Assembly (NCBI RefSeq): GCF_038066715.1
Contig: NZ_JBBUKT010000005.1
Coordinates: 124,001-188,000 of the forward strand
DNA length: 64,000 nt
Direction of reading: 5' to 3'
Source of the DNA: Luteolibacter sp. Y139
GTDB taxonomy: Bacteria; Verrucomicrobiota; Verrucomicrobiia; Verrucomicrobiales; Akkermansiaceae
Both the position numbers and the translations under genes were made by a program. The notes under the pieces are model-generated. The model made no database searches and was not told the DNA's origin. It saw only the letters and a program-made list of their open reading frames with translations. This document shows positions 52,445-61,141 of the stretch, piece by piece (position 1 is the stretch's first letter; each line of letters opens with the position of its first letter).

Positions 52445-52699
52445 GGGCGCGGCCGTTTTATCGATGGAAGGGCTTTTGGCTTGGGGGTGGTGGTGTTGGT
52501 TCTGATGGGGCTGGCGGCGGTGATTGATCTTGTTCCGAGCAGGGCGGCGTTCCAGCGGCGGGTGAAGAGTCCGGGTGGCGAGTTTGTGGTGTTCTCGTTG
52601 CCGTTTCATGGGGAGGCTTCGCGTGGGTATGAGGGTGGGTTGATTCTTTATCTGAGTGGCTCGAATCAGCCACAACGGAAGACGTGGATGTTTTCGTGA
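52441..52699 (+). pseudogene. Frameshifted fifth array member joined to foreign DNA
   Basis: MRARPFYRWKGFWLGG runs from ATG 52441 into an early TGA. Removing one G from the GGGGG run near 52485 restores VVVLVLMGLAAVIDLVPSRAAFQ in phase. The reading frame then ends about 52699, after a junction near 52668, beyond which the sequence belongs to a nucleotidyltransferase. A single-base slip plus truncation killed it. Confidence 0.7.
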
Positions 52700-53088
52700 T
52701 TTTCAAGCCCGGCTCCGGCATCATTCTGGACCCGAGGCCGGTACTAAATTACTTCAAAAGCAAGGGCTACAAGGAGAGTGACGACCGGATTTTAATTGGC
52801 GGATGGCCAGTTCAGTTCCTCCCGCCTCGCGGAAAGCTTGAGGAAGAAGCGATGCGAAACGCCATTACGTTGGAAGATGACGCCGGCCCCCCGCTTCGGG
52901 TTTTCTCGGCGGAATACATTGCGGCTGTGGCACTCAAAACCGGAAGAGCCAAGGACTTTTCAAGACTTTTGCAATTTTGGGAAAGCGCCGCACTGGACAG
53001 GAGCCAATTCAAAGAGATAGTCTCGCGGCACGAACTCACTGAAAAGTGGCTTGTGTTCAAAAAGAAATTCGACCTAACGGAACCATGA
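52684..53088 (+). pseudogene. 5'-truncated nucleotidyltransferase (AbiEii/MNT-like)
   Basis: 134 codons from ATG 52684; upstream in the same phase ATTEDVDVFVIF continues to the junction at about 52668. EDVDVFV is the catalytic strand Asp pair of the nucleotidyltransferase fold. The C-terminal half is intact: GWPVQFLPPRGKLEEEAM, RVFSAEYIAAVALKTGRAKDFSRLLQFW. The N-terminal GG/GS motif region is absent, so activity is doubtful. Balanced composition marks it foreign. It overlaps the small next gene by four bases (ATGA), an intact toxin/antitoxin-like pair layout. Confidence 0.65.
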
Positions 53089-53258
53089 ATCGTGATGTGG
53101 TATGGACTGCGATCACGGCTAAAAAGCAGGCCGCTCGGCGGAAACTAATGGATTTACCTTGGCGCGAAAAACTGCATCGCCTCGATGCCATGAAGGAGAG
53201 ACAGGAACTCCTCCGGGCAAAAATGAAACGAACTCCGAGCCCTTCAGCTAGCTGCTGA
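53085..53258 (+). CDS. Small basic partner of the nucleotidyltransferase
   Basis: 57 residues from ATG 53085. NRDVVWTAITAKKQAARRKLMDLPWREKLHRLDAMKERQELLRAKMKR is almost wholly helical and basic. In this gene pair type the small protein travels with the nucleotidyltransferase. A toxin-antitoxin role is inferred only from the pairing. An intrinsic terminator follows. Confidence 0.55.
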   Translation: MNRDVVWTAITAKKQAARRKLMDLPWREKLHRLDAMKERQELLRAKMKRTPSPSASC

Positions 53259-53271
53259 CGTGAAAAAATTC

Positions 53272-53306
53272 AAAACCGCCAGTCTCACGGCTGGCGGTTT
53301 TTTTAG
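53272..53306 (+). terminator. Rho-independent terminator
   Basis: AACCGCCAG-tctcacg-CTGGCGGTT followed by T7. It closes the nucleotidyltransferase pair, and is the clearest terminator in the window. Confidence 0.85.
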
Positions 53307-53408
53307 TCTATCAGCAGGGCCACCACTTGTGGCCGCTAGGTTGCGACGGTCGCAGACTGACGCTACATTTTTTGGGAAGGGCTTCGCCGGGGGCTGGCTG
53401 GCGTGCCG

Positions 53409-54983
53409 TCAGGGGGTGGTGCGGGTGGCGGGGGTGAAGGTGGTGGCTTCGATTTTTCCCCAGCGGGTGGTGGTGACTTCGGTCCAGTCGAGGGTGACGG
53501 CTTGGCGGCGGATTTGGGTGGCGGCGGATTTGAGGGTTTCGTCGTGGGGGAAGTAGGCGACGGCGAGTTCGAGGCCGTCTAACAGCATGCGGACGCCGCG
53601 GGTGAAGAGGGGGAGACCGCGGTCGGCGGCTTCGATGAGGCGGGCGCAGGCTTCGATTAGGAAGGGGGAGGTGGCGATGGAATTGGCGGAGGCTTCGGCG
53701 AGGTCGGGGGAGGTGGTGATGGGAGCGTGGGAAGCGTCGGTGAGGTTGCCGGATGCTTCGCTGGAGTTGGCGGAGGCTTCGGTGTTGGGGGATGCTTTGA
53801 TCGAGTCGGGAGATGTTTCGCCGGAGTTGGGGGAGTCGCTGTCGCTGTCGGTCTGGTGCTGGGAGAGGAGGTGCCAGGCGTGGATGACGGTGCCGTCGGA
53901 GTAGGCGGGGAAGGCTTCGTCGAGATTGCGGAGCCAATTGGGCCACCAGGTGTGGTCGGTGCCTTCGGTGTAGCCGAACTGGTGGGTGAAGTAGGCGGCG
54001 ATGATGGCGCTGGTGAAGTCGTCGAACTTGCCCTGGATGAGTTGGCGGGCGCGACTTGTTAGATCGGTGCCGACGGCGCGGGCGGATTCATTGTCGCCGC
54101 GGTGGAGGTAGGCGAGGAGGACGGCGGCGGCTTCGCTGCCGGTTTCCTGGATGATATTGATGGGGTCGGTGTCGCGGGCGTCGATGGCATCGAGCTGGAG
54201 GAGGATGCGGGTGGGCTCGCCGGTGCGTGAGGGGCAGAGGAGGGCGAACTTGGAGAAGGTGCCGCCGCGGTGGTTTTCGAGCTGGAGCCAGAGGCGGGTG
54301 GTGACGGGGACGGGCCCTTTCCAACGGACGAGGGCGTCGGGGTCATTGTAGGGATGAGGGTGCTGGTCCCAGTCGGTGGCGGGATCGCGGGTCCAGGTGC
54401 CCTTGTCCTCTTTCCAGAAGATGACGTCGGGCGGGATGTTCTTGTTAGAGTGATCGAGGGTGAGGCTCTTCCCGCGGATGATGTAGGCGCCGATCTTGTC
54501 CTTGGGGTCGGAGAGGTTCCTGGAATCGGAGGCGAAGTCCTTGGCGCGGCCGACGGCGACGGACTTGATCTGGTGGGCGGCGTCGGTGAGGAGGTCGGCC
54601 TGGCGGCTGACTTCGCGGCGGGTTTCATTCAGCAAGTAGGCCCAGCCGCTGTTTTCATTCGGTGCACTGTAGGGGGCGTGCAGCGTGATGGTCTGCTGCG
54701 ATGCGGTGGCGGTGACTTCGACGGTCTCGCTGATGCTATCGCCATTCGGGAGGGTGGCGCGGAGGTGATAGGTGCCGGGGTCGAGGTCGAGGGACCTGGT
54801 GCCGCCGCGAAGGGGGACGAGTGCGGTGGTGGATGAGCTGCCACGGGAGGGATTGGCATTCACGGACTCATCGAGTGCGCGGCGGACCTGGACGGGGATG
54901 AGGGCTTCGGTGCCCATGCGCTGCTCACTTGATGAAGGGAGCATCATGGGGAGCTGGAAGCCGATGGAGACTTGGGTGCTCAT
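53409..54983 (-). CDS. Caspase-partner protein of unknown fold
   Basis: 524 residues from ATG 54981-54983, overlapping the caspase gene stop by four bases (ATGA). The N-terminal part has LDLDPGTYHLRATLPNGDSISETVEV, a beta-sandwich strand pattern also found at the caspase's C-terminus (TDLPPGEYDL). A middle region (VIFWKEDKGTWTRDP, LVRWKGPVPVTTRLWLQLENH) is followed by SRARQLIQGKFDDFTSAIIAAYF and LRNLDEAFPAYSDGTVIHAWHLL. There is a low-complexity serine/alanine stretch of repeated EAS/EASANS words before the end. No enzyme motif is seen. It is likely a caspase substrate, adaptor or effector; none is proven. Confidence 0.6.
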   Translation of the reverse strand: MSTQVSIGFQLPMMLPSSSEQRMGTEALIPVQVRRALDESVNANPSRGSSSTTALVPLRGGTRSLDLDPGTYHLRATLPNGDSISETVEVTATASQQTITLHAPYSAPNENSGWAYLLNETRREVSRQADLLTDAAHQIKSVAVGRAKDFASDSRNLSDPKDKIGAYIIRGKSLTLDHSNKNIPPDVIFWKEDKGTWTRDPATDWDQHPHPYNDPDALVRWKGPVPVTTRLWLQLENHRGGTFSKFALLCPSRTGEPTRILLQLDAIDARDTDPINIIQETGSEAAAVLLAYLHRGDNESARAVGTDLTSRARQLIQGKFDDFTSAIIAAYFTHQFGYTEGTDHTWWPNWLRNLDEAFPAYSDGTVIHAWHLLSQHQTDSDSDSPNSGETSPDSIKASPNTEASANSSEASGNLTDASHAPITTSPDLAEASANSIATSPFLIEACARLIEAADRGLPLFTRGVRMLLDGLELAVAYFPHDETLKSAATQIRRQAVTLDWTEVTTTRWGKIEATTFTPATRTTP

Positions 54984-56194
54984 GGGACGGGAAGTTTGCA
55001 GTGATCGACGGGCATGCGGAATTCCTTCCTGCGGGTGGCGATGAGCTGGCCGGGATTGCTGAAGGTGGAGAGATCGTATTCGCCGGGTGGCAAGTCGGTG
55101 TCCCAGGTGGTGAGTGTGGGGGGTGGTGGCGGGCCACCGGTGGGCGGATGGGCCTGGGTGATGCCATTTCCGGCGATGCTGAAGAAGGTGGTGGGGAAGA
55201 CTTCCGCGGGGACGGTGCTGACGCGGGCGAGGACGCGGCAATCGGCAGCGGGGATCTCGTGGAGATCGAGGGGGATGGCGGGCATGGTCTGCGACATGTC
55301 CTTGCAGTCGCAATTGAGCGGGAGGCTTTTCTCGGCGGTCATGCGCTTCATGCGTTCGTCGAGGGCGGCGCGGAGGGAGTCGGCGGTGACCTGGAAGGCG
55401 CCGGCGCCGCCATTGTCGCTGGCGCCGTGGTGATTGAAGCAATCTAACAGGCCCTCGGTGAAGAAGGTGTGCATGCCGGTGCGTCCGAGTGCGGGCTGGC
55501 CCTTTGCGAGGGCGGCGCGGTAGAGCGGGACGTGGCGGGGATGGAGGGATGGCTGGGGGCTGAGGAAGGGGGCGCAGAAGTCTTCGCCGGCCTCCTCCTG
55601 TGACTGGAGCTGTGCGCCGAGGTGGGAGCGGCAGGCATCGACGAAGAACATCTGGATGCCGGCGCGGCAGGAGCCCATGCGGGTGATGAGGGTATTCAGC
55701 TTGATGAGGTTTTCGCCGGGGGCATTCGCATCGCTGAAGGCATCCGATGGGAGGAGGTAGTGATCGGTGCCCTCCATGCCGTGGCCGACGAAGAAGAGCA
55801 TGGCGCGATTTTCCTGATGGCCGTGGGCGCGGGTGCGCCACTCGTGGGCGGCGGTGCGGATATTCCTGAAGGTGGCCTCGGGGACGGCGGTGGTGGTGCC
55901 ATCGCTGCGGGTGAACTGGCCGGGCGAGAGCAGGATATCGAGCGACGCGAGCGGGAAGCGGGCCGAGCTGAAGCCCTTGTTCCCGCTCGCGCCGTCGATA
56001 AACCAATTCGCGAGCCTCTCGATGGAGGGGACGGAGGTGCTGAGGCGCTTGAGGCCGGGGGCGTGTCTATCGCCATTTCCACCACCACCGGTGCCGTCTT
56101 CGGCGGGGAGTTCCGTGTAGTGATTCACGCCGATGAGGAGCACGTGTGTGCCGCCGCCGGCGGGAGGTGCTGCTGCCTGGAAGAAGGGTGGCAT
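54980..56194 (-). CDS. Caspase-like (peptidase C14) protease
   Basis: 404 residues. HVLLIGVNHY opens the p20-like fold; the catalytic dyad is His138 in LFFVGHGMEG and Cys188 in FFVDACRS, both present. The fold continues through GMHTFFTEGLLDCFNHHG. A C-terminal beta-rich region (TTWDTDLPPGEYDLSTFSNP) follows. Bacterial caspases of this kind (metacaspase-like) act in regulated proteolysis and, in several defence systems, cell suicide. It lies between an SGNH hydrolase and a partner gene on the same strand. Confidence 0.75.
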   Translation of the reverse strand: MPPFFQAAAPPAGGGTHVLLIGVNHYTELPAEDGTGGGGNGDRHAPGLKRLSTSVPSIERLANWFIDGASGNKGFSSARFPLASLDILLSPGQFTRSDGTTTAVPEATFRNIRTAAHEWRTRAHGHQENRAMLFFVGHGMEGTDHYLLPSDAFSDANAPGENLIKLNTLITRMGSCRAGIQMFFVDACRSHLGAQLQSQEEAGEDFCAPFLSPQPSLHPRHVPLYRAALAKGQPALGRTGMHTFFTEGLLDCFNHHGASDNGGAGAFQVTADSLRAALDERMKRMTAEKSLPLNCDCKDMSQTMPAIPLDLHEIPAADCRVLARVSTVPAEVFPTTFFSIAGNGITQAHPPTGGPPPPPTLTTWDTDLPPGEYDLSTFSNPGQLIATRRKEFRMPVDHCKLPVP

Positions 56195-56235
56195 GCGCGG
56201 GTGGAGTGGTGGAGATCGAGGCCGTGGATGCGGCT

Positions 56236-56278
56236 TATTCAGCGGATGTTAGACTCACTCAAGGAGTGTTAGATTCAC
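56236..56278. repeat. Duplicated 20-bp unit containing TGTTAGA
   Basis: Two copies of TGTTAGAYTCACTCAWGGAG in tandem, between the SGNH stop and the caspase start. Confidence 0.7.
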
Positions 56279-57211
56279 TCATGGAGTGACGCCCTCGACG
56301 TGGAGCTCGACGGCGAAATTTGCGGCGACGATGGCGAAGCCTTCACTGGTGGGGTGGATCTCATCATCCCAGGAGCCATCGGGCACATTGGTCTTGCGGC
56401 CGATGTAGAAGACGCGGCCGGCATTGGCGGCGGCGAGTTGTTCGAGGCGCTTGGTGAAGCGAGTGACGACTTCCTTGATGATGGCGCGCTGGTCGCTCTT
56501 TTCGGTGATGCCTGCCTTGATCATGGCGACGCCGAGCCAGGGGCCCTTTGGCCGGGGGATGGCGAAGTCGTAGCTGTGGACGAAGACCTTGACGCCGGGG
56601 AAGTCGTTTTCGACCTGGAGGATGATGGTATTGTAGTGCTTGAGGACGCGATTGAGGGCGTCATCGAAGGCGGAGTTCAGGTAGTCGCCGGGAGGCGTGC
56701 CGGCGGGGAGGCCGGTATTGAGATAGTCGCCGAAGTGATCGCCCATGAGGTCATTGCCGCCGCCGCTGACGAGGAGGGTGCGGGAGTTTTCGGCCCTGAG
56801 GGCGGTGGCCCATTTGCCGGACTGGACGACTTCGCTGAGCTCGGCGCCGGCGGCATCGAGGCTGAGGATGGCGTAACCGTGATTGTCGCCGAGGTGATTG
56901 ATGACATCGCGCAGGAGGGGATGGCTGAACCATGAGTCGCCGGCGGAGACGATGGGCTTGAGGGCGGGGTTGTTCTTGATCTTGCGGCGGTAGGCGCGCT
57001 GGCGATTGCTATGGGTGAAGAAGTTCGCGATATCGAGGCCGAGGCCGAGCTGGACGGGTTGTCCGGGGTCGGGCTTGATGATGACGCCGGGCTTGGGCGT
57101 GAACTTGGGGGAGTAGGGATTGGTCTGGTCGATATCGAAGTATTCGAAGAGTGCTTCGCCATTGGTGGCTTCGAGTTCGGCGAGGATTTCCTGGTTGGTG
57201 AATTCGGGCAT
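56279..57211 (-). CDS. SGNH/GDSL hydrolase
   Basis: 310 residues. Block I SAGDSWFSHP (Ser93), block III SGGGNDLMGD (Asn about 153) and block V DDEIHPTSEGF (Asp about 283, His about 286) give the complete SGNH catalytic set. No signal peptide, so a cytosolic esterase/lipase is expected. Its location directly upstream of a caspase and partner suggests a common system, with phospholipid or acyl hydrolysis as a possible effector step. Between it and the caspase is a short duplicated TGTTAGAYTCACTCA unit. Confidence 0.7.
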   Translation of the reverse strand: MPEFTNQEILAELEATNGEALFEYFDIDQTNPYSPKFTPKPGVIIKPDPGQPVQLGLGLDIANFFTHSNRQRAYRRKIKNNPALKPIVSAGDSWFSHPLLRDVINHLGDNHGYAILSLDAAGAELSEVVQSGKWATALRAENSRTLLVSGGGNDLMGDHFGDYLNTGLPAGTPPGDYLNSAFDDALNRVLKHYNTIILQVENDFPGVKVFVHSYDFAIPRPKGPWLGVAMIKAGITEKSDQRAIIKEVVTRFTKRLEQLAAANAGRVFYIGRKTNVPDGSWDDEIHPTSEGFAIVAANFAVELHVEGVTP

Positions 57212-57244
57212 GGAGGTGGGTGGTTGGGGAGGGAGGTGTTAGGT

Positions 57245-57861
57245 GGGGAGTGACGGGTGATCGGTGAGGGAAGCGCCGAGTGATCGGTGATCAGTGATCA
57301 GTGGAAAGGCATCGGGGTTGGGAAGGATTTACCGCAGAGACGCGGAGGTCGCGGAGGGACGCAGAGAGGAGACGCAGGGTGATCTTTCTTTGCCGAGGCT
57401 ATGGAGGATGGGCGGGTGAAAGACACGAGGGTGACCGCGGATGAGAGGATGGTGGTTTTATCTAACCGCGGATTTCACGGATGGCGCGGATGAAGAGAGG
57501 GGAAGGTGTTAACCGCGGATGGGCGCGGATGAAGAAGGGCGGTGATGGCGGGGCCGCGGTGATGGCGGTCCCGGTGGATGATGTTTCCGGATCTCATGGG
57601 GAGGGATTTCCGTATCTATGGAGGATCATGAGTGCGGGGGAAATGAGGGCAAGATGGAAGTGAGTGGCGGGTATGGGAGATGCTCCCATGCGGGTGGTGG
57701 AGTTTTGGTGATGATGTGGGTAGGTGGGTGCGGTGGAGGTGTGGTGTATGTTATGGGGTGGTATGGTGAAGGGTTGGGTGGGGGTGTGAGGGGACGTTCC
57801 GGTTTAGCGGAAGTCACAGCTGGGCCATCCCGGGAAGCATTGAAGGGGGATGAGGATTGTC
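57245..57861. repeat. R1 and CGCGGATG-module cluster
   Basis: 57245-57365 R1, with TGATCAGTGATCAG; 57430-57540 four ACCGCGGATG modules; 57720 TGTTATGGGG. No gene is seen to 57862. Confidence 0.6.
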
Positions 57862-57972
57862 CGTGCCCTTCCGCAACGCCGTTGGCGTAGGGACTCGGGT
57901 ATGGACTGACCCGGGGTAGCCTCCTGCGTCGGCAACCCCGGGCTTTGTTGCGGAGTCCCGTTGGGACAAAGA
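57862..57972. repeat. R2 element with compensated stem
   Basis: The second stem is CCCGGGGT...ACCCCGGG instead of CCCAGGGT/ACCCTGGG, so both sides changed. First ACGCC-gtt-GGCGT and third GTCCC-gtt-GGGAC are the usual. Confidence 0.85.
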
Positions 57973-58095
57973 GTTCCCGGTTTGTGGATAAAGGTCGGCC
58001 CGCAAGGTGCGGGAAAATGAAGTGACGACCGCCGGGGACTGAAGGCCCGGGCTATAGAGGGAGCGTTCCGATTCGTTGGAAGTCTCCCGGGATGG

Positions 58096-58175
58096 ATCGG
58101 GCCTTTGGCCCTCGAAGACCTTCGTATCCATCACCTAGGCCTGGCGGCCTAGGCTGGTATGGGGCGGGCCGTTGG
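58096..58175. repeat. Run of four mini-hairpins
   Basis: GGGCC-ttt-GGCCC (58099-58111), CCTAGGCC-tggc-GGCCTAGG (58134-58153) and GGGCC-gtt-GGCCC near 58166, again with GTT/TTT loops. The following 58200-58275 region is the GCACTC-gga-GAGTGT element. Confidence 0.8.
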
Positions 58176-58291
58176 CCCTGAAGGAGGGCGCAGGGGGATG
58201 GGAGCTGTTAGAGCGGGTTCGACAGCACTCGGAGAGTGTGGACCACGATGGGGGACTGATGCAGTCGCGCTGTTAGGGGAGGTGGACCTTA

Positions 58292-61027
58292 TTAGGGGAG
58301 GTCTACGGAGTAGAGTTCGCGGCCGATGGTGCGGCGGTTGGCGGTGAAGTAGAGTTTGCTGCCGAGGACGCGGAGGGCCTGGGGGTTGGAGCTTTCGGGG
58401 CCGGGGTCGATGTCGGAGACGAGGACGGTGCCGGCTTCGGTGCCGTCGCTGCGCCAGAGTTCGGTGCCGTGTTCTTCATCGGTGGCGGTGAAGTAGACGA
58501 GATTGCCGGCGGCGACGAGGTGGGCGGGATTGGAGCTCTGGGCGCTGGTGCTGGCGGTGCCAGGGTAGATGTTCTTTACGAGGCGGGTGCCATTGGCGGT
58601 GCCGTCGGTGGCCCAGAGTTCGGCATCGCCGTCCTGGATGCCGCAGTAGAAGAACTGATTGCCGGCGACGACCTGGCGGTCGGAGTAGGTGATCCAGTAG
58701 TTGACGCGGCGGCCGATGACGTAGGGCGCGACGGGGGCGGTGCCGGTGGCATCGAGGCGCCAGAGGAAGGGGGCGGGCTGGATGCGGTCGCCCTGGAAGA
58801 TGGCGGCGCCGCCGAGGTCGAAGGCGGGGCCCATGGAGCCGGCGTCGAAGTCGACGGCGGGGGTGACGGCGACGGTGCCGGCAGCGGTGCCATCGCTCTG
58901 CCAGAGGTACTGGAGGGTGCCGGTCTTGACGGTGAAGTGGAGCTTGCCAGCGACGACGGAGAGGTAGGCGGCGGCATCGGTGGACTGGCCGTACCAATCG
59001 CTCTTCAGGGCGACGGTGCCGGCGGCGGTGCCATCGCTGCGCCAGAGGGTGGGGCCGGTGAGGGCGTAGGCGACGTCGCCGAGGGCGACGAGTTCGCCGG
59101 GCTTCGGGCGCGGGGTGGTGCCGTCGGTGGAGGCGACCTTCGAGGTGCCGGCGGGGGTGCCGTTGGTTTTCCAGAGGCCGGTGGTGGCGGCTTCGTCGTT
59201 GTAGTTCACGGCGAAGTAGTAGTTGCTGCCGGCCTTGACGAAGTCGGCGGCGTAGCCACTGCCGGTGTCGGCGAGCTGGAGGGTGCCTTTCTTGGTGCCA
59301 TCGGTGATCCAGACCTGGTGCTTGGCGCCGGGATTATCGACGGTGAAGAGGAGGCTGCTGCCGAGGTGGCCGCGGAAGGAGACGGAGCCCTGGATGCCGA
59401 GCTGGGTGGTGGGGACTTTCCAGATGGCCTTCGACTTGCTGCCGTCGGGATTCATCTGCCAGAGCTCGTGGGTGAGTCCGGTTTTGACGAAGGCGAGGAG
59501 GAGGCCATTCAGCATGTCGAAGGGTGCGCCTTCGGCCGGGTGGAGGGGGACGCCGGAGGAGTTCGACTTTTCGGACTTGGTGAGCTGGGTGGCGCCGCCA
59601 TTCGAGCGGACCATGGAGAGGGCGATGGCGGACTGGACCTGGCCGGTGATGAAGAAGGCCGCGGTGTCGGTATTCGTGAGGAGGGGATCGAGGCCGTAGG
59701 GGTTATTGAAGGCGGGGGACTTGCCGACGACCTGGGTGGAGCCGCTGGTGCCGCGGGTGCGCCAGAGGTGCTCGAAGCCGTAGGGGTCGGTGAGGTCGAA
59801 GTAGAGGGAATCGCCGAATTCCCGCATATCCGTATAGACGGGCAGGCTGTCCGGCGGCGGGAAGGCGCGGAAGGGGAAGGTGCCGGCGGTGGTGCCATCG
59901 GTGCGCCAGAGCTCGTAGCCGATGTCATTGTGATAGGTGGAGAAGTAGATGGCGTCCTTCCACGAATTCAGCGCGAGGGTGATCTTGGACTCGGTGGTCT
60001 GGTCCGGCGACATCAGGGTGATGCGGCGGGTGCCGGCGGCAGTGCCATCGCTGGTCCAGAGGGTGCGATTTGACGAGCCATCGACGGCGATGAAGAAGGC
60101 GTCATCATGCAGTGCGATGACGAGCATCTGATTCCAGGTGGTGGCGTCGGGTGGTCCGACCTTCACGGGATCGCCACCGGCGATGGGGCAGACGAAGAGC
60201 TGGAGGCCGCCTGCGGAGAGCTGGCTGGTGATGAAGAGGCGATCTGCGGCGACGGTGATGGAGATGGGGGTGCCGGTGGTGAAGGTGGTGATCTTCGTGG
60301 TGCCGGCGACGGTGCCATTGCTGCGCCAGACTTCCTTGTCATTCGCGACGAAGTAGCACCATGAGTCGCCAGTGGCGGTGGCGTAGGCGGAGGGATCGGA
60401 GATGGGGGTGTGGTGATCGCTGGCGAGGGGATTCAGGGAGCGGGTGCCGGCGACGGTGCCATCGCTGAAGAAGAGCTCGTGGGAGTCATCGGTGCGGGAG
60501 GAGTTGATTTCCTCGAAGAAGAAGCCGGCGGGGGTGCCGACGAGGAGATTGGTGGAGGACTGGTAGCCGGGGAGGGAATTTTCCAACAGGCGGGTGGTGC
60601 CGGCCTCGGTGCCATCGGTGATCCAGATCTGGTCGCCGGTGGAGACGCGATTGACGAGGAGGGCGGTCTTCTTGGTGGTGCCGGTGCCGAAGGAGGTGGG
60701 CTGCTGCGGGGAGGAGCTGCCGGGGCCGGGGATGAGGTCCTTGAGGAGGCGGGTGCCCTTGGCCTTGCCATCGGTGACCCAGAGCTCGGTGCCATTGGCG
60801 AAGGTCTGCATGGGGAAGACGACGCGCTGGCTGCCGGTGGCGCTGGCCCAGGTGATGTTGGGATTGTAGGCGGTATTCGGCGAGAGGGTGTTGGCGTCCT
60901 TGATGAGGCGGGCGGTCTGCAATTGCGCGCGGGCCTGATCGGGTGTGGCGGTGATGGCGAGCGCGAGCGCGGAGGTGAGCAGGGCGGACCGATGGAGGTA
61001 GGAAAGCGGAAGTCGTGAGCGCATCAT
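58292..61027 (-). CDS. Secreted ELWxTDGT-repeat protein
   Basis: 911 residues from ATG 61025-61027 (MMRSRLPLSYLHRS; the frame extends to 61141). Signal peptide ALLTSALALAITATPDQARA. About 18 copies of ELWxTDGTxxGTxxL / LWRSDGTAAGTVAL (for example NGTELWVTDGKAKGTRLLKD) fill the mature chain, the beta-propeller-like ELWxTDGT repeat typical of secreted proteins in Verrucomicrobia, Planctomycetes and Bacteroidetes. It is probably a large surface or extracellular beta-propeller. No enzymatic motif or sorting signal is seen. The gene carries no TCTAACA word in 2.7 kb. Confidence 0.8.
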   Translation of the reverse strand: MMRSRLPLSYLHRSALLTSALALAITATPDQARAQLQTARLIKDANTLSPNTAYNPNITWASATGSQRVVFPMQTFANGTELWVTDGKAKGTRLLKDLIPGPGSSSPQQPTSFGTGTTKKTALLVNRVSTGDQIWITDGTEAGTTRLLENSLPGYQSSTNLLVGTPAGFFFEEINSSRTDDSHELFFSDGTVAGTRSLNPLASDHHTPISDPSAYATATGDSWCYFVANDKEVWRSNGTVAGTTKITTFTTGTPISITVAADRLFITSQLSAGGLQLFVCPIAGGDPVKVGPPDATTWNQMLVIALHDDAFFIAVDGSSNRTLWTSDGTAAGTRRITLMSPDQTTESKITLALNSWKDAIYFSTYHNDIGYELWRTDGTTAGTFPFRAFPPPDSLPVYTDMREFGDSLYFDLTDPYGFEHLWRTRGTSGSTQVVGKSPAFNNPYGLDPLLTNTDTAAFFITGQVQSAIALSMVRSNGGATQLTKSEKSNSSGVPLHPAEGAPFDMLNGLLLAFVKTGLTHELWQMNPDGSKSKAIWKVPTTQLGIQGSVSFRGHLGSSLLFTVDNPGAKHQVWITDGTKKGTLQLADTGSGYAADFVKAGSNYYFAVNYNDEAATTGLWKTNGTPAGTSKVASTDGTTPRPKPGELVALGDVAYALTGPTLWRSDGTAAGTVALKSDWYGQSTDAAAYLSVVAGKLHFTVKTGTLQYLWQSDGTAAGTVAVTPAVDFDAGSMGPAFDLGGAAIFQGDRIQPAPFLWRLDATGTAPVAPYVIGRRVNYWITYSDRQVVAGNQFFYCGIQDGDAELWATDGTANGTRLVKNIYPGTASTSAQSSNPAHLVAAGNLVYFTATDEEHGTELWRSDGTEAGTVLVSDIDPGPESSNPQALRVLGSKLYFTANRRTIGRELYSVDLP

Positions 61028-61141
61028 CGAGTGGAGCGTGAAGGGGGTGGATGAAAGAGGTGGCTGTCCCTGGGGTCGAAGGTGTTGCTTTTTCGAGGGG
61101 CCTGTTGCGGGGACAGCTAGAGGGATCTGGCGGGATGGCAA

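Noticed and set aside
58469-60073. 534-codon plus-strand frame opposite the ELWxTDGT gene
   Set aside because: Antisense shadow of a repeat gene. The minus-strand product has the signal peptide and repeated motif.
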